A stretch of 64,000 nucleotides of DNA, from positions 1,116,001 to 1,180,000 of the forward strand of contig NZ_CP018139.1 in assembly GCF_001886615.1 (NCBI RefSeq), in the 5' to 3' direction. The stretch comes from Halomonas aestuarii. Lineage in GTDB: Bacteria; Pseudomonadota; Gammaproteobacteria; Pseudomonadales; Halomonadaceae. Made by a program: the position numbers and the translations under genes. Below are positions 1-7,729 of the stretch, piece after piece. The notes beneath the pieces are model-generated. The model was not told the DNA's origin, searched no databases, and saw nothing but the letters and a program-made list of their open reading frames with translations. Position 1 is the first letter of the stretch; each line of letters opens with the position of its first letter.

Positions 1-1008
1 GCCGAGGCCACGCCGGTCGAACTCGCCACCGACGACACGCCGCTCGGCCATGCCCGCGCGCCCAGCCGGACGATCCGCGAGCACTGGTGGATCGCCAGCT
101 ACTCGGCGCTGCGCACCGGCGCCACCCCGGATGAGGAAGCTGAATCCGCCGTCCAGGCCGAGCCGGCCCCCGAGCCCACCACCGCCGACGAGGCCACGGC
201 GATGGAGGTGATCGACGAGCCCTTCGACGCGGCGGCTTCCACGGTGAGCGAGGGCTCGCTTCACCGCTTCCCCCGCGGCCCCTCGGCGGGCACCTTCCTG
301 CACGGCCTGCTGGAGTGGGCCGGCGAGGAGGGCTTCGCCCGGGTGGCCCAGGACGCCGAGATGCGCGCCGACACCCTGGCCCGGCGCGCTAACCGCCGCG
401 GCTGGGAGGGCCAGATCGCCGCCCTCGAACAGTGGCTGCCGGAGCTACTGACCACGCCGCTGCCGGTGCCGAATTCGGACGATGGCGAGGCCGCGCCGCT
501 GCGCCTCGATGCCCTGGACGGCTACCGGGTCGAGCTGGAGTTCTGGTTCGCCGCCCACCGGGTGAACACCCGCCGACTGGACGCCCTCGTAAGCGCTCAC
601 ACACTCGGCGGCCGGCCGCGGCCGGCGCTCGAGCCCGATACCCTCAACGGCATGCTCAAGGGCTTCATCGACCTGGTGGTGGAGCACGAGGGGCGCTTCT
701 ACGTGCTCGACTGGAAGTCCAACCACCTGGGCGCCGACGACGCCGCCTACACCGAGGCGGCGATGGGTGAGGCCGTGCTCGAGAAGCGCTACGACGTGCA
801 GTACTGCCTCTACCTGCTGGCCCTGCACCGGCTGCTCGCGGCCCGGCTGCCGGACTACAACATCGAGCGCCACCTGGGCGGGGTGCTCTACGTCTTCCTG
901 CGCGGCACCCGCGCGCCCTCCCGCGGCGTGCACGCCGAACGCCCGCCGAGCGAGCTGATCCTCGCGCTCGATACCCTGTTTCGCGCCGCCGAGGAGGCCG
1001 CCGCATGA
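1..1008 (+). CDS. recB: RecBCD nuclease/helicase subunit RecB, C-terminal part
   Basis: The gene enters from before the window; the frame is open from base 1 and about 335 C-terminal residues are visible. RecB is the 3'-5' helicase and nuclease subunit of the RecBCD recombination and exonuclease complex. Visible marks are the SYSAL segment at the helicase/nuclease linker, FPRGPSAGTFLH at the start of the nuclease domain, and the PD-(D/E)XK core GFIDLVVE...YVLDWKSNHLG followed by QYCLYLLAL. The D and DWK residues are the expected metal-binding set. The stop overlaps the recD start by 4 bp (ATGA at 1005-1008), so the two genes are probably translationally coupled. An acidic, alanine/proline-rich linker lies between the SYSAL region and the nuclease domain. 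Confidence 0.96.
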   Translation, partial: AEATPVELATDDTPLGHARAPSRTIREHWWIASYSALRTGATPDEEAESAVQAEPAPEPTTADEATAMEVIDEPFDAAASTVSEGSLHRFPRGPSAGTFLHGLLEWAGEEGFARVAQDAEMRADTLARRANRRGWEGQIAALEQWLPELLTTPLPVPNSDDGEAAPLRLDALDGYRVELEFWFAAHRVNTRRLDALVSAHTLGGRPRPALEPDTLNGMLKGFIDLVVEHEGRFYVLDWKSNHLGADDAAYTEAAMGEAVLEKRYDVQYCLYLLALHRLLAARLPDYNIERHLGGVLYVFLRGTRAPSRGVHAERPPSELILALDTLFRAAEEAAA

Positions 1009-3200
1009 TGCCGGATACCCCGAACCACACTGCCGCGCCCGAAGCCGCGCTGATGCAAGCGCCCGAACAGGCGCTGGCCAATCACGCGGCGCTCTTCGCC
1101 CTGCTCGACCGCTGGGTGGCGCGCGGCTGGCTGCGCTCGCTGGACCGCGCCTTCGCCGCCTTCCTGCATCGCGAGGCGACGGCGGCCAACGGGGTGAGTG
1201 AAGCCTCACCCCTGCTGTTGCTGGCGGCCGCACTCGCCAGCCACCAGCTCGGCCGCGGCCACGTCTGCCTGGATCTCACCCAGACGCTCGCCACGCCGGA
1301 CCTCGCGCTCTCGCTGCCGCCGGAGGGCGACAGCCTGGAGGACCCGCCGCCGCTGCCCAGCCGGGTGATGGCCGCGCTGGAGCTGGACGCCTGGCGTGCG
1401 GCGCTGGCCCAGCCGGAGCTGGTCGCCGAGGGCCCCGGCAGCACCCCGCTGGTGCTCGCCGGAAGCCGAGAGCGCCCCCGGCTCTACCTGCGCCGCTACT
1501 GGCAACACGAGCAGGATATCCACAGCCGGATCAATGAGCGGCTCGGCGAGGCAAAGAGCGACGACGAGACCCCGGATGCGGCCCGCCTGCGCCCAATCCT
1601 CAACGCCCTCTTCCCCAACCGGAGCGATGCCCCGCACGCGATCGACTGGCAGAAGGCCGCCTGTGCGCTGGCCGGCCGCTCGCGCTTCGCGGTGATCACC
1701 GGCGGCCCCGGTACCGGCAAGACCACCACCGTGGTGCGCCTGCTCGCCCTGCTCCAGGCGCTGGCCCTCGGCGAAAATGGGGGTGAAGGCGAGGGTGAGG
1801 GAGAACAGGCCCTGCGCATCCGCCTGGCCGCCCCTACCGGCAAGGCCGCCGCCCGGCTCAACGAATCCATCGCCGGCCAGGTGGCGAAGCTCGACCTCGA
1901 CGGCCTGGCCGACGACCCCGAGCGGCTGCGAAGCGTCATCCCCAAGGAGGTCTCGACGCTGCACCGGCTGCTCGGCTCCCGACCCGACACCCGCCGCTTC
2001 CGCCACGACCGCCACAACCCGCTGCCGCTGGACGTGCTGGTGGTGGACGAGGCCTCGATGGTGGATGTGGGCATGATGGCCGCGATGCTCGAGGCGCTGC
2101 CGCCCCGGGCGCGGCTGGTGCTGCTCGGCGACAAGGACCAGCTCGCCTCGGTGGAGGCCGGCTCGGTGCTCGGCGACCTGTGCGCCCGGGCCGAGGGCGG
2201 CCACTACACCCCTGCCACCGCCGAGTGGCTGGGAGAGGCCACCGGCCAGCCTCTGCCCGCAAAGACGCTGGACGCCGACGGCCAGCCGCTGGACCAGGCC
2301 ATCGCCATGCTGCGCGTCAGCCACCGCTTCACCGCCGACAGCGGCATCGGCCAGCTGGCCGCGGCGATCAACCTCGAGGCCGCGCCCGCCGCCAAGCGCC
2401 ACGCCATCACCACGGCGCTTACCCACGGCTTCGCGGACCTCTCGCACCACAAGCTTTCCGCCGACGACGAGCGCGGCCTGGCCCGCCTGGCCGTGACCGG
2501 CTGCCCCGAGCGCTTTCCGAATGCCAAGGCAGCCGATGCGCCGCCGGTGGGCTATCGCCACTTCCTGAGCGTGATGACCGAGCAGCGCCCGGCCGACCAG
2601 GCGGATCAGCAAGACTTCGATGACTGGGCAAGACAGGTGCTCGCGGCCCACGGCGACTTCCAGCTGCTGTGCGCACTGCGCCGCGGCCCCTGGGGCGTGG
2701 AGGGCCTGAACGAGCGGGTGCGCCAGGCGCTGGAGCAGGAGAAACTGATCGACAGCGAGGACGGCCGCCAGCGCTGGTACCCCGGCCGCCCGGTGCTGGT
2801 CACCAAGAACGACTACGGCCTGGGGCTGATGAACGGCGATATCGGCATCACCCTGGACATGCCGCGCCCGGGCGCTGTGCCCGGCGACGGCAGCCGCCGC
2901 CTGCTGCGGGTGGCCTTCCCCGCCGGCGACGGCACCGATCGCATCAAGTGGGTGCTGCCCTCGCGCCTGCAGGCGGTGGAGACGGTGTTCGCGATGACGG
3001 TGCACAAGTCCCAGGGCTCGGAGTTCACTCACGCCGCCCTGGTGCTGCCCGACGCGCCGAACCCCATCCTCACCCGGGAGCTGGTCTACACCGGCATTAC
3101 CCGCGCCCGCCACTGGCTGACGCTGGTCGAAACCGGCCGCGGCCAGCTGATGGACGCGGCGCAAAGGCGAGTGATGCGAGTGAGTGGGTTGGGGAGTTGA
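1005..3200 (+). CDS. recD: RecBCD helicase subunit RecD
   Basis: RecD is the 5'-3' superfamily 1B helicase of RecBCD. The 731-residue product has an N-terminal RecD domain, Walker A GGPGTGKTTT near residues 233-242, Walker B DEASMVD, LGDKDQLASVEAGSVLGDL and the C-terminal UvrD_C_2 segment with AMTVHKSQGSE and YTGITRARHWLTL. It overlaps recB by 4 bp; a second ATG lies directly after the first. The last dozen codons use AT-ending codons (CAA, AGG, CGA, AGT, TTG), unlike the rest of the gene. The final ~237 bp are present again, diverged, at 3821-4061. This suggests that the present 3' end arrived with the inserted gene downstream. Function of the intact gene is certain; the replacement is inferred. 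Confidence 0.96.
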   Translation: MMPDTPNHTAAPEAALMQAPEQALANHAALFALLDRWVARGWLRSLDRAFAAFLHREATAANGVSEASPLLLLAAALASHQLGRGHVCLDLTQTLATPDLALSLPPEGDSLEDPPPLPSRVMAALELDAWRAALAQPELVAEGPGSTPLVLAGSRERPRLYLRRYWQHEQDIHSRINERLGEAKSDDETPDAARLRPILNALFPNRSDAPHAIDWQKAACALAGRSRFAVITGGPGTGKTTTVVRLLALLQALALGENGGEGEGEGEQALRIRLAAPTGKAAARLNESIAGQVAKLDLDGLADDPERLRSVIPKEVSTLHRLLGSRPDTRRFRHDRHNPLPLDVLVVDEASMVDVGMMAAMLEALPPRARLVLLGDKDQLASVEAGSVLGDLCARAEGGHYTPATAEWLGEATGQPLPAKTLDADGQPLDQAIAMLRVSHRFTADSGIGQLAAAINLEAAPAAKRHAITTALTHGFADLSHHKLSADDERGLARLAVTGCPERFPNAKAADAPPVGYRHFLSVMTEQRPADQADQQDFDDWARQVLAAHGDFQLLCALRRGPWGVEGLNERVRQALEQEKLIDSEDGRQRWYPGRPVLVTKNDYGLGLMNGDIGITLDMPRPGAVPGDGSRRLLRVAFPAGDGTDRIKWVLPSRLQAVETVFAMTVHKSQGSEFTHAALVLPDAPNPILTRELVYTGITRARHWLTLVETGRGQLMDAAQRRVMRVSGLGS
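2964..3200 (+). repeat. 3' end of recD, first copy of a direct repeat
   Basis: This stretch, the functional recD terminus, matches 3821-4061. From the GTG TTC GCG ATG codons onward I count about 22 differences in roughly 215 aligned bases, close to 90% identity, mostly at third codon positions. The repeat flanks an inserted AT-richer gene. Homology starts near CGCCTGCA in both copies, with a one-base indel shortly after. Confidence 0.85.
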
Positions 3201-3203
3201 TGT

Positions 3204-3701
3204 TCACGGGGCGCCAAACAGCGCCTCGTAGACCTCCACGGCACTTTCGTATTTGACGAAATGGCTTTTGGGGATGTGACGAATCGCAGGGCGCTCCGCC
3301 TTGATCCCTTCCGCATTGCCCTTGGTGTGCTTTGCCACCTTGAACCCCGAGAGATCAGGCAGCGGCTCTCCCGGTGAACCGCCGAAGATCAGGAATGGGC
3401 CCAACTCTAACGTCTCGGCATCGAATTGAATCCAGACCACCACGCCTGACGGCTTGCCACCAAGCGCCGTATGCACGTTCTGCTTGGCGGTTCTCGCCTC
3501 TCGACTGGAAGCCTTGAGCTGGAGATGGCGGACAAAGCCATTTTCTTCAGCAATCAGATCGTATCCGCTGTTGTCGACTTCTGGTTTTGCAACTTCTAGC
3601 CTGCAGCCTCTCTCAAGCCAGGAATGCTTGAGCAATTCACCGACGAACAGATGTTCAATCAAGCGCTCTCGGTACGACGAGTGGATGAAGTGTTGTTTCA
3701 A
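3204..3701 (-). CDS. PD-(D/E)XK nuclease-like protein inserted after recD
   Basis: This 165-residue protein is of no family I can name. Its N-terminal half shows the layout of a PD-(D/E)XK nuclease core: Glu16 in the first helix (RERLIEH), Asp48 in SGYDLI, and Gln61-x-Lys63 in HLQLKAS, resembling the D...QxK form of Mrr-like and Holliday-junction enzymes. A conserved-looking middle follows (KPSGVVVWIQFD, GPFLIFGGSPG, KVAKHTKGNAEG). The start is TTG at 3701, chosen because AGGAG lies 8 bp upstream. The gene faces recD and ends 3 bp after its stop, and is clearly AT-richer than its neighbours. It sits alone between two copies of the recD 3' end. I infer a DNA-acting, possibly phage-defence role; no activity is shown by sequence alone. 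Confidence 0.7.
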   Translation of the reverse strand: MKQHFIHSSYRERLIEHLFVGELLKHSWLERGCRLEVAKPEVDNSGYDLIAEENGFVRHLQLKASSREARTAKQNVHTALGGKPSGVVVWIQFDAETLELGPFLIFGGSPGEPLPDLSGFKVAKHTKGNAEGIKAERPAIRHIPKSHFVKYESAVEVYEALFGAP

Positions 3702-3820
3702 TTTTAATCTCCTCTAGCAACAGCACTGCATGCATATCACACCGAAAATTAGCCACTAGGTCAGGGAAAATTTTTCCTTTCAGAGACGAAAAACATTACA
3801 CCAAGTAGATACTACTCTCA
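3702..3820. other. AT-rich leader of the inserted gene
   Basis: This AT-rich stretch lies between the inserted gene and the second recD copy. On the minus strand it contains AGGAG just before the TTG start and several AT-rich hexamers, such as TAATGT, that could act as a -10 element. No clear -35/-10 pair can be assigned. I see no integrase site or inverted repeat at its edge. Confidence 0.4.
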
Positions 3821-4061
3821 CGCCTGCATGTGGTGGATGAGGGTGTTCGCGATGACGGTGCACAAGTCCCAGGGCTCGGAACTCATCCACGCCGCCCTGG
3901 TGCTGCCCGACGCCCCCAACCCCATCCTGACGCGGGAGCTGGTCTACACCGGCATCACCCGCGCCCGCCACTGGCTCACCCTGGTCGAGACCGGCCGCGG
4001 CCAGCTGCTGGACGCGGTGGAGCGGCGGGTGATGCGGGTGAGCGGGCTGGGAGCCGGATGA
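3821..4061 (+). pseudogene. recD: Displaced 3' end of recD (second copy)
   Basis: This fragment encodes the last ~72 residues of RecD again (VFAMTVHKSQGSE through the RHWLTLVETGRGQL region), with F to L, T to I, M to L, A to V and Q to E changes against the intact gene, then a stop at 4061. It has no start of its own in the recD frame; the join upstream carries a one-base shift. The copy keeps GC-ending host-like codons and no internal stop, so it looks like the original chromosomal recD terminus, recently cut off when the insert came in. A small ATG-initiated reading frame at 3828 exists but is unlikely to be a real gene. Confidence 0.85.
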
Positions 4062-4190
4062 GCATTGGCACCCGCTTGTTTTAGCACTATCTTTAAATGC
4101 TTATATTGCAGGTGGCTGGCAGGTAAGCGCTCACCGCGAACGCCAGAAAGGACACGTCGACGATCACCCCAGGACCGGGAGAGCCGCCCT

Positions 4191-5396
4191 ATGTCGTCAC
4201 CCATCACCAGAGGCCGGTTGAACCGGCTGACCGGTCAGTTTCACGAGCCCGGCAGGGAAGCGATGTATCGCCGGGATATCGCGCCCAGGGTGCGACGCGA
4301 GTCCTGCCTGGCGCTCTGCGTGGCGGCCCTGGTCTTCGGCATGTTTGCCATTTCCGACTACCACTATGTCGGCATGGGCACCCCGCTCACCCTGCTGCTC
4401 GCCATGCGCCTGCTGGTGGTCGCGTCCTGTCTGGTACTGGCCCTCATGATCGGACGCTGGGGCGACTATTCCCGCAAGGCCTGGCTGCACGCCCTGCCCC
4501 TCTGGATACTGGCGACAGGCATCATCCTGATCGTGCCCTTGCGCCCCGAGAGCCTATCCACCCAGGTCACCGCGGTGGCGATGGCCACCATGGCGTTCTA
4601 CCTGCTGATCCCCAACCTGCTGCCCATCGTGGCCCTCGCGAGCCTCTACCTGAGCCTGGGCTTCCTGGCCTCGGCGGTGATGGTGGCGGACATTCCCGCC
4701 GTGGTGGCACTGCGCATTGCGCTGCTGCTGGTCATGGCCAATGCCGTGGGCTTCTTCGCCCTGCTGCGCCTGGAAAAGCTGCAGCGAAAACAATATGCGC
4801 TCCTGCAGGAAGAGCGGTCCCAGAACCAGCAGATGGCCGAGGAAATCGCTCACCGCAAGTCGCTGGAAGCCCAGCTGCGCAGGGTCGCCGAACGGGATGT
4901 CCTGACGGGCCTGGACAGTCGCGTTCATTTCATGACGCGAGCCCAGGACCTGCTTCAGCGGTCACAGTTCGACAAGTCGCCCTTCAGCCTGATGATGATC
5001 GACGTGGACCACTTCAAGGCCATCAACGATACCTGGGGACACAGCCAGGGCGATCGCGTGCTGGCCACGATCGCGGACACCTGCAAGCGATCCCTCCGGC
5101 CCCAGGACGTGATCGGGCGTTTCGGCGGCGAGGAATTCATCGTGGCCCTGCCGGACACTCACCTGGAGGACGCTCGAATGGTGGCGGAGCGGCTGCAGCG
5201 TAAGGTCGCCGAGCTGCCGGTGCGGGAGGACATGCCCGACCACCGCCTGACCGTCACCATCGGTATCGCCGGAGGCCACGAGGAGGCGACCGACTTGCCC
5301 TCCCTGATCCAGTCGGCGGACCAGGCCCTGTATGCCGGCAAGCACGGCGGCAGGAACCGGGTGGTGATGAGTGACGAAGGGAGAGCCAAGGCGTGA
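4191..5396 (+). CDS. Membrane-bound diguanylate cyclase (GGDEF)
   Basis: This 401-residue protein should make c-di-GMP from two GTP. About six hydrophobic segments lie between residues 37 and 192 with no large extracytoplasmic domain. A short coiled coil (about 195-230) leads into a GGDEF domain beginning at RDVLTGLDSR. The active site is GGEEF at 312-316; an RxxD product-inhibition site (RPQD, 303-306) lies five residues before it, so feedback control is likely. I chose ATG 4191 over an upstream in-frame ATG at 4065 because GGGAG precedes it and the upstream part reads as non-coding and crosses an AT-rich patch. It stands alone after the recD remnant. Confidence 0.88.
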   Translation: MSSPITRGRLNRLTGQFHEPGREAMYRRDIAPRVRRESCLALCVAALVFGMFAISDYHYVGMGTPLTLLLAMRLLVVASCLVLALMIGRWGDYSRKAWLHALPLWILATGIILIVPLRPESLSTQVTAVAMATMAFYLLIPNLLPIVALASLYLSLGFLASAVMVADIPAVVALRIALLLVMANAVGFFALLRLEKLQRKQYALLQEERSQNQQMAEEIAHRKSLEAQLRRVAERDVLTGLDSRVHFMTRAQDLLQRSQFDKSPFSLMMIDVDHFKAINDTWGHSQGDRVLATIADTCKRSLRPQDVIGRFGGEEFIVALPDTHLEDARMVAERLQRKVAELPVREDMPDHRLTVTIGIAGGHEEATDLPSLIQSADQALYAGKHGGRNRVVMSDEGRAKA

Positions 5397-5497
5397 AGGG
5401 GAAGAGGCTCGTAAAGTGATACGCGGCAGTTGGTCAGCTTTCGGCGACAGGCGGCCATGGGGTCTTGTCTGACATCACTCCTGGGCTCAGCCGCCGG

Positions 5498-5830
5498 TCA
5501 TGTTGACTGAGGCCGACCATAGTCTTCGAAGGACTGCTCCACACCCCGTTCGGCCTTGTATTCCACATACCGGGCAATCTGGAGCTCATCCCTCTCGAAG
5601 CATTCTCGCTCTTCCAGCGCCTTCATTGATGGCCAGCGTTCTACTCCGATGTAGTCCCATTCACTATCACTTTCTGTACAGTCGATCATGGAGATCGCCG
5701 TCATTCCCAGGTCATCAAGATTAACCCGATCACGCACCATGAATTGTCTTTGCTCTTCCTCGGAAAGCTGGAAGAACGAAGGCTTCATCTTGGCAAAAAA
5801 GATCCTGACGACAGGCGTTTCATTCTTCAT
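5498..5830 (-). CDS. Conserved hypothetical protein, 110 aa
   Basis: I do not recognise a named family. The small soluble protein begins with a beta-strand-like VVRIFFAKMKP and has SEEEQRQFMVRDRVNLDDLGM, a MIDCTES strand, WDYIGVERWPSM and ERDELQIARYVEYK. Spacing of strands and helices suggests a dimeric alpha/beta barrel (ferredoxin-like) fold, which is inference only. It faces the preceding diguanylate cyclase convergently. Codon use is less GC-biased than that of its neighbours. Confidence 0.7.
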   Translation of the reverse strand: MKNETPVVRIFFAKMKPSFFQLSEEEQRQFMVRDRVNLDDLGMTAISMIDCTESDSEWDYIGVERWPSMKALEERECFERDELQIARYVEYKAERGVEQSFEDYGRPQST

Positions 5831-5952
5831 TGGGACATGTCCGTATAGTGAACCAGAAACATGACAGGCATTAGACGGACCACCCCATTATTGGATGAAC
5901 GTCCCGGCCCGTTGCCTGTGCCGGCAGGTCTGTTGTGGCCTGAACGTGGAGC

Positions 5953-6297
5953 CTACTCCACCTCCTCCGTCACCTTCTCGGCATCGAACGCCAGCCGCCC
6001 GGCGATCGCCTGCATCTCGTCTATCGGATTGTCATAGCTCCAGGCCAGATCGGAGACATCGGGCAGCGAGTAATAGGTGGTGTCGCCCTTGAACGGGCAG
6101 TGGGTCACGGTGGAGGAGACCGAGAGCTGCGACATGTCCACATCCTCACGCGGCACATACTGGCGGTGGGGATAGCCGGGCTCGCGCAGTTCGATGGCCT
6201 GGCGCGTATCGGCGACCGGGGTGTCGCCATCGAGAATGCGGACCCGACGGGTGTGCGGATGCAGGGTGATGCGGGGGTCGGGGGTGTGATCGGTCAT
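5953..6297 (-). CDS. DUF427 domain protein
   Basis: This 114-residue protein shows the DUF427 signature: ITLHPHTRRVRI, IELREPGYPHRQYVPREDV, THCPFKGDTTYYSL, then AWSYDNPIDEMQAIAGRLAFDAEKV. The family is a small beta-rich fold of unknown function. Start ATG 6297 is preceded by AAGGA; an earlier ATG at 6327 would add an unlikely basic tail. A second, C-terminally altered DUF427 gene lies at 13465-13788. This copy keeps the complete C-terminal block. Confidence 0.88.
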   Translation of the reverse strand: MTDHTPDPRITLHPHTRRVRILDGDTPVADTRQAIELREPGYPHRQYVPREDVDMSQLSVSSTVTHCPFKGDTTYYSLPDVSDLAWSYDNPIDEMQAIAGRLAFDAEKVTEEVE

Positions 6298-6422
6298 CGA
6301 GCGTTCCTTGCGGCGTGGCGGTTCCATCAGCCTAAGGCGAGGAACGCCGGATGTCAGCGCTTGGCGACCCGGCCCCTGGCCGCCATGATGGGGGCGTCAA
6401 TGGACGTCGGGAGACTCTCGGG

Positions 6423-7079
6423 ATGAGCAGGACACCACGGGCCACGGCGCCCCTGACGGCGCTGGGCGGCCAGAACATTCTCTTCGTGATGGCGGCCGAG
6501 TCCGAATACGGCCCGCACCTCAGGCAGCGCTTCGAGCCCTTCATGACCGGCGTGGGCCCCGTGGAGGCGGCGGTGGAGCTCACCGCCGCGTTGGCCGGGC
6601 TGGAGGGCCGCGGGCGGATGCCGGACCTGGTGGTGTCGCTGGGCTCGGCGGGCAGCCGGGCGCTGGAGCAGACCGAGGTCTACCAGGCCACCTCGGTGTC
6701 CTACCGCGACATGGACGCCTCGCCGCTGGGCTTCGAGCAGGGCATCACTCCCTTCCTCGACCTGCCGGCAGCGTTGCCCCTGCCGCTGCGGATTCCCGGC
6801 CTTCGCGAGGCCTCGCTCTCGACCGGCGCCAATATCGTCTCGGGCGCGGCCTATGACGGCATCGCCGCCGACATGGTGGACATGGAGAGCTATGCCTGCC
6901 TGCGCACCTGCACGCGCTTTGCGGTGCCGCTGGTCGTGCTGCGCGGCATCTCGGACGGCAAGTCGGAGCTGCGCCACATCGACGACTGGACGGAGTACCT
7001 CCACGTCATCGACGAGAAGCTGGCCGTGGCCGTTGACCGCCTGGGCGAGGCGTTCGCCCGGGGCCTGTTGACGCGCTGA
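6423..7079 (+). CDS. 5'-methylthioadenosine/S-adenosylhomocysteine nucleosidase-like protein
   Basis: This 218-residue protein belongs to the nucleoside phosphorylase fold shared by MTA/SAH nucleosidases, which hydrolyse the N-glycosidic bond of MTA or SAH. Evidence is the start ILFVMAAESEYG, FMTGVGPVEAA, LVVSLGSAGS, the DMESYA loop with the ribose-binding Met-Glu, and VLRGISDGKSEL carrying the catalytic Ser-Asp. ATG 6423 is chosen for the upstream GGGAG; the frame opens earlier at 6351. It faces the MerR gene convergently, only 7 bp away. The exact nucleoside substrate is not visible. Confidence 0.85.
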   Translation: MSRTPRATAPLTALGGQNILFVMAAESEYGPHLRQRFEPFMTGVGPVEAAVELTAALAGLEGRGRMPDLVVSLGSAGSRALEQTEVYQATSVSYRDMDASPLGFEQGITPFLDLPAALPLPLRIPGLREASLSTGANIVSGAAYDGIAADMVDMESYACLRTCTRFAVPLVVLRGISDGKSELRHIDDWTEYLHVIDEKLAVAVDRLGEAFARGLLTR

Positions 7080-7086
7080 GCCAACG

Positions 7087-7575
7087 TCACGACCGCCTGG
7101 CGGCGGCCGCGGGTGGCTCGCCCAGATCAAAGGCCCCGCCGTGGGCGGTGTCGCTGTCACACAGCTGGTGGTCGCTGAGCACCTCGATGATGCGGCAGCT
7201 CTCGACCTTGCCGCCGGCACACTGGCCGATCATCCGCTGGAGCTCGTCGCGCAGCGCGGAGAGCCGCTGCAGCCGCGACTCCACCTCCTCCAGGTGGTGC
7301 TTGGCGAGGGCATCGACCTCGTCGCAGCACATGTCGGGCCGGTCCGACATCGCCAGCAGCTCGCGCACGGCCTCCACCGAGAAACCGAAGTCCCGGGCAT
7401 GGCGGATGAAGGTCAGCCGCCGGACGGCCTCCTCCCCGTAGCGCCGCTGCCCGCCCTCGGTCCGCGAGGTCTCGTGCAGCAGGCCGACGTGTTCGTAGTA
7501 GCGCACCGTTTCCGGCAGGCAGCCGGCCCGACGGGCCAGCTCGCCGATGCCGATGTCCTGGCGTGTCTCCGACAT
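7087..7575 (-). CDS. MerR-family metal-responsive regulator (CadR/PbrR/ZntR type)
   Basis: This 162-residue repressor/activator has the MerR winged helix at the N-terminus (IGELARRAGCLPETVRYYEHVGLL, then GGQRRYGEEAVRRLTFIRHARDFGFS), a long dimerisation helix, and a C-terminal metal loop. Candidate ligands are Cys83-Cys84 in DMCCDEV, Cys119 in GQCAGG and Cys127 in ESCRI, the pattern of divalent Zn/Cd/Pb sensors. ATG 7575 follows GAGGAG. It is divergent from the P1B ATPase, and a classical MerR operator lies between them, so it almost certainly controls that pump. Confidence 0.92.
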   Translation of the reverse strand: MSETRQDIGIGELARRAGCLPETVRYYEHVGLLHETSRTEGGQRRYGEEAVRRLTFIRHARDFGFSVEAVRELLAMSDRPDMCCDEVDALAKHHLEEVESRLQRLSALRDELQRMIGQCAGGKVESCRIIEVLSDHQLCDSDTAHGGAFDLGEPPAAAARRS

Positions 7576-7666
7576 CTCCTCGCTCCTCGATGCTCGATGT
7601 GACGCGTTCTCGTGAAGCACTCTCTTGAAACGCTCTCTTGAAGCGCTCAGATCCTGTGACCACGAC

Positions 7667-7697
7667 TTGAACCTGTAGTTGCTACAGGGATTATGCT
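7667..7697 (+). promoter_or_regulatory. MerR-type operator and promoter of the metal ATPase
   Basis: A -35 box TTGAAC (7667-7672) and a -10 box TATGCT (7692-7697) are separated by 19 bp, the over-long spacer typical of MerR promoters. Within the spacer is a perfect 7-bp dyad CCTGTAG-TTG-CTACAGG (7672-7688), nearly the known CadR/PbrR operator. It reads toward the ATPase start at 7730. Metal-bound regulator is expected to twist this DNA and activate transcription. Confidence 0.93.
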
Positions 7698-7729
7698 TCA
7701 GATGTCATCCCGATCTCAGGAGCCACGCC

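Noticed and set aside
1206..3164. 652-codon open frame on the minus strand
   Set aside because: It is antisense to recD over its whole length, is rich in H, Q, G and A as expected from the complement of GC-rich codons, and shows no domain.
3828..4061. 77-codon reading frame that could be called a small gene
   Set aside because: It is the displaced recD terminus; the ATG is accidental at the junction and no ribosome site precedes it.
4065..4190. N-terminal extension of the diguanylate cyclase
   Set aside because: It crosses an AT-rich patch, has no ribosome site at 4065 and reads as random basic residues.
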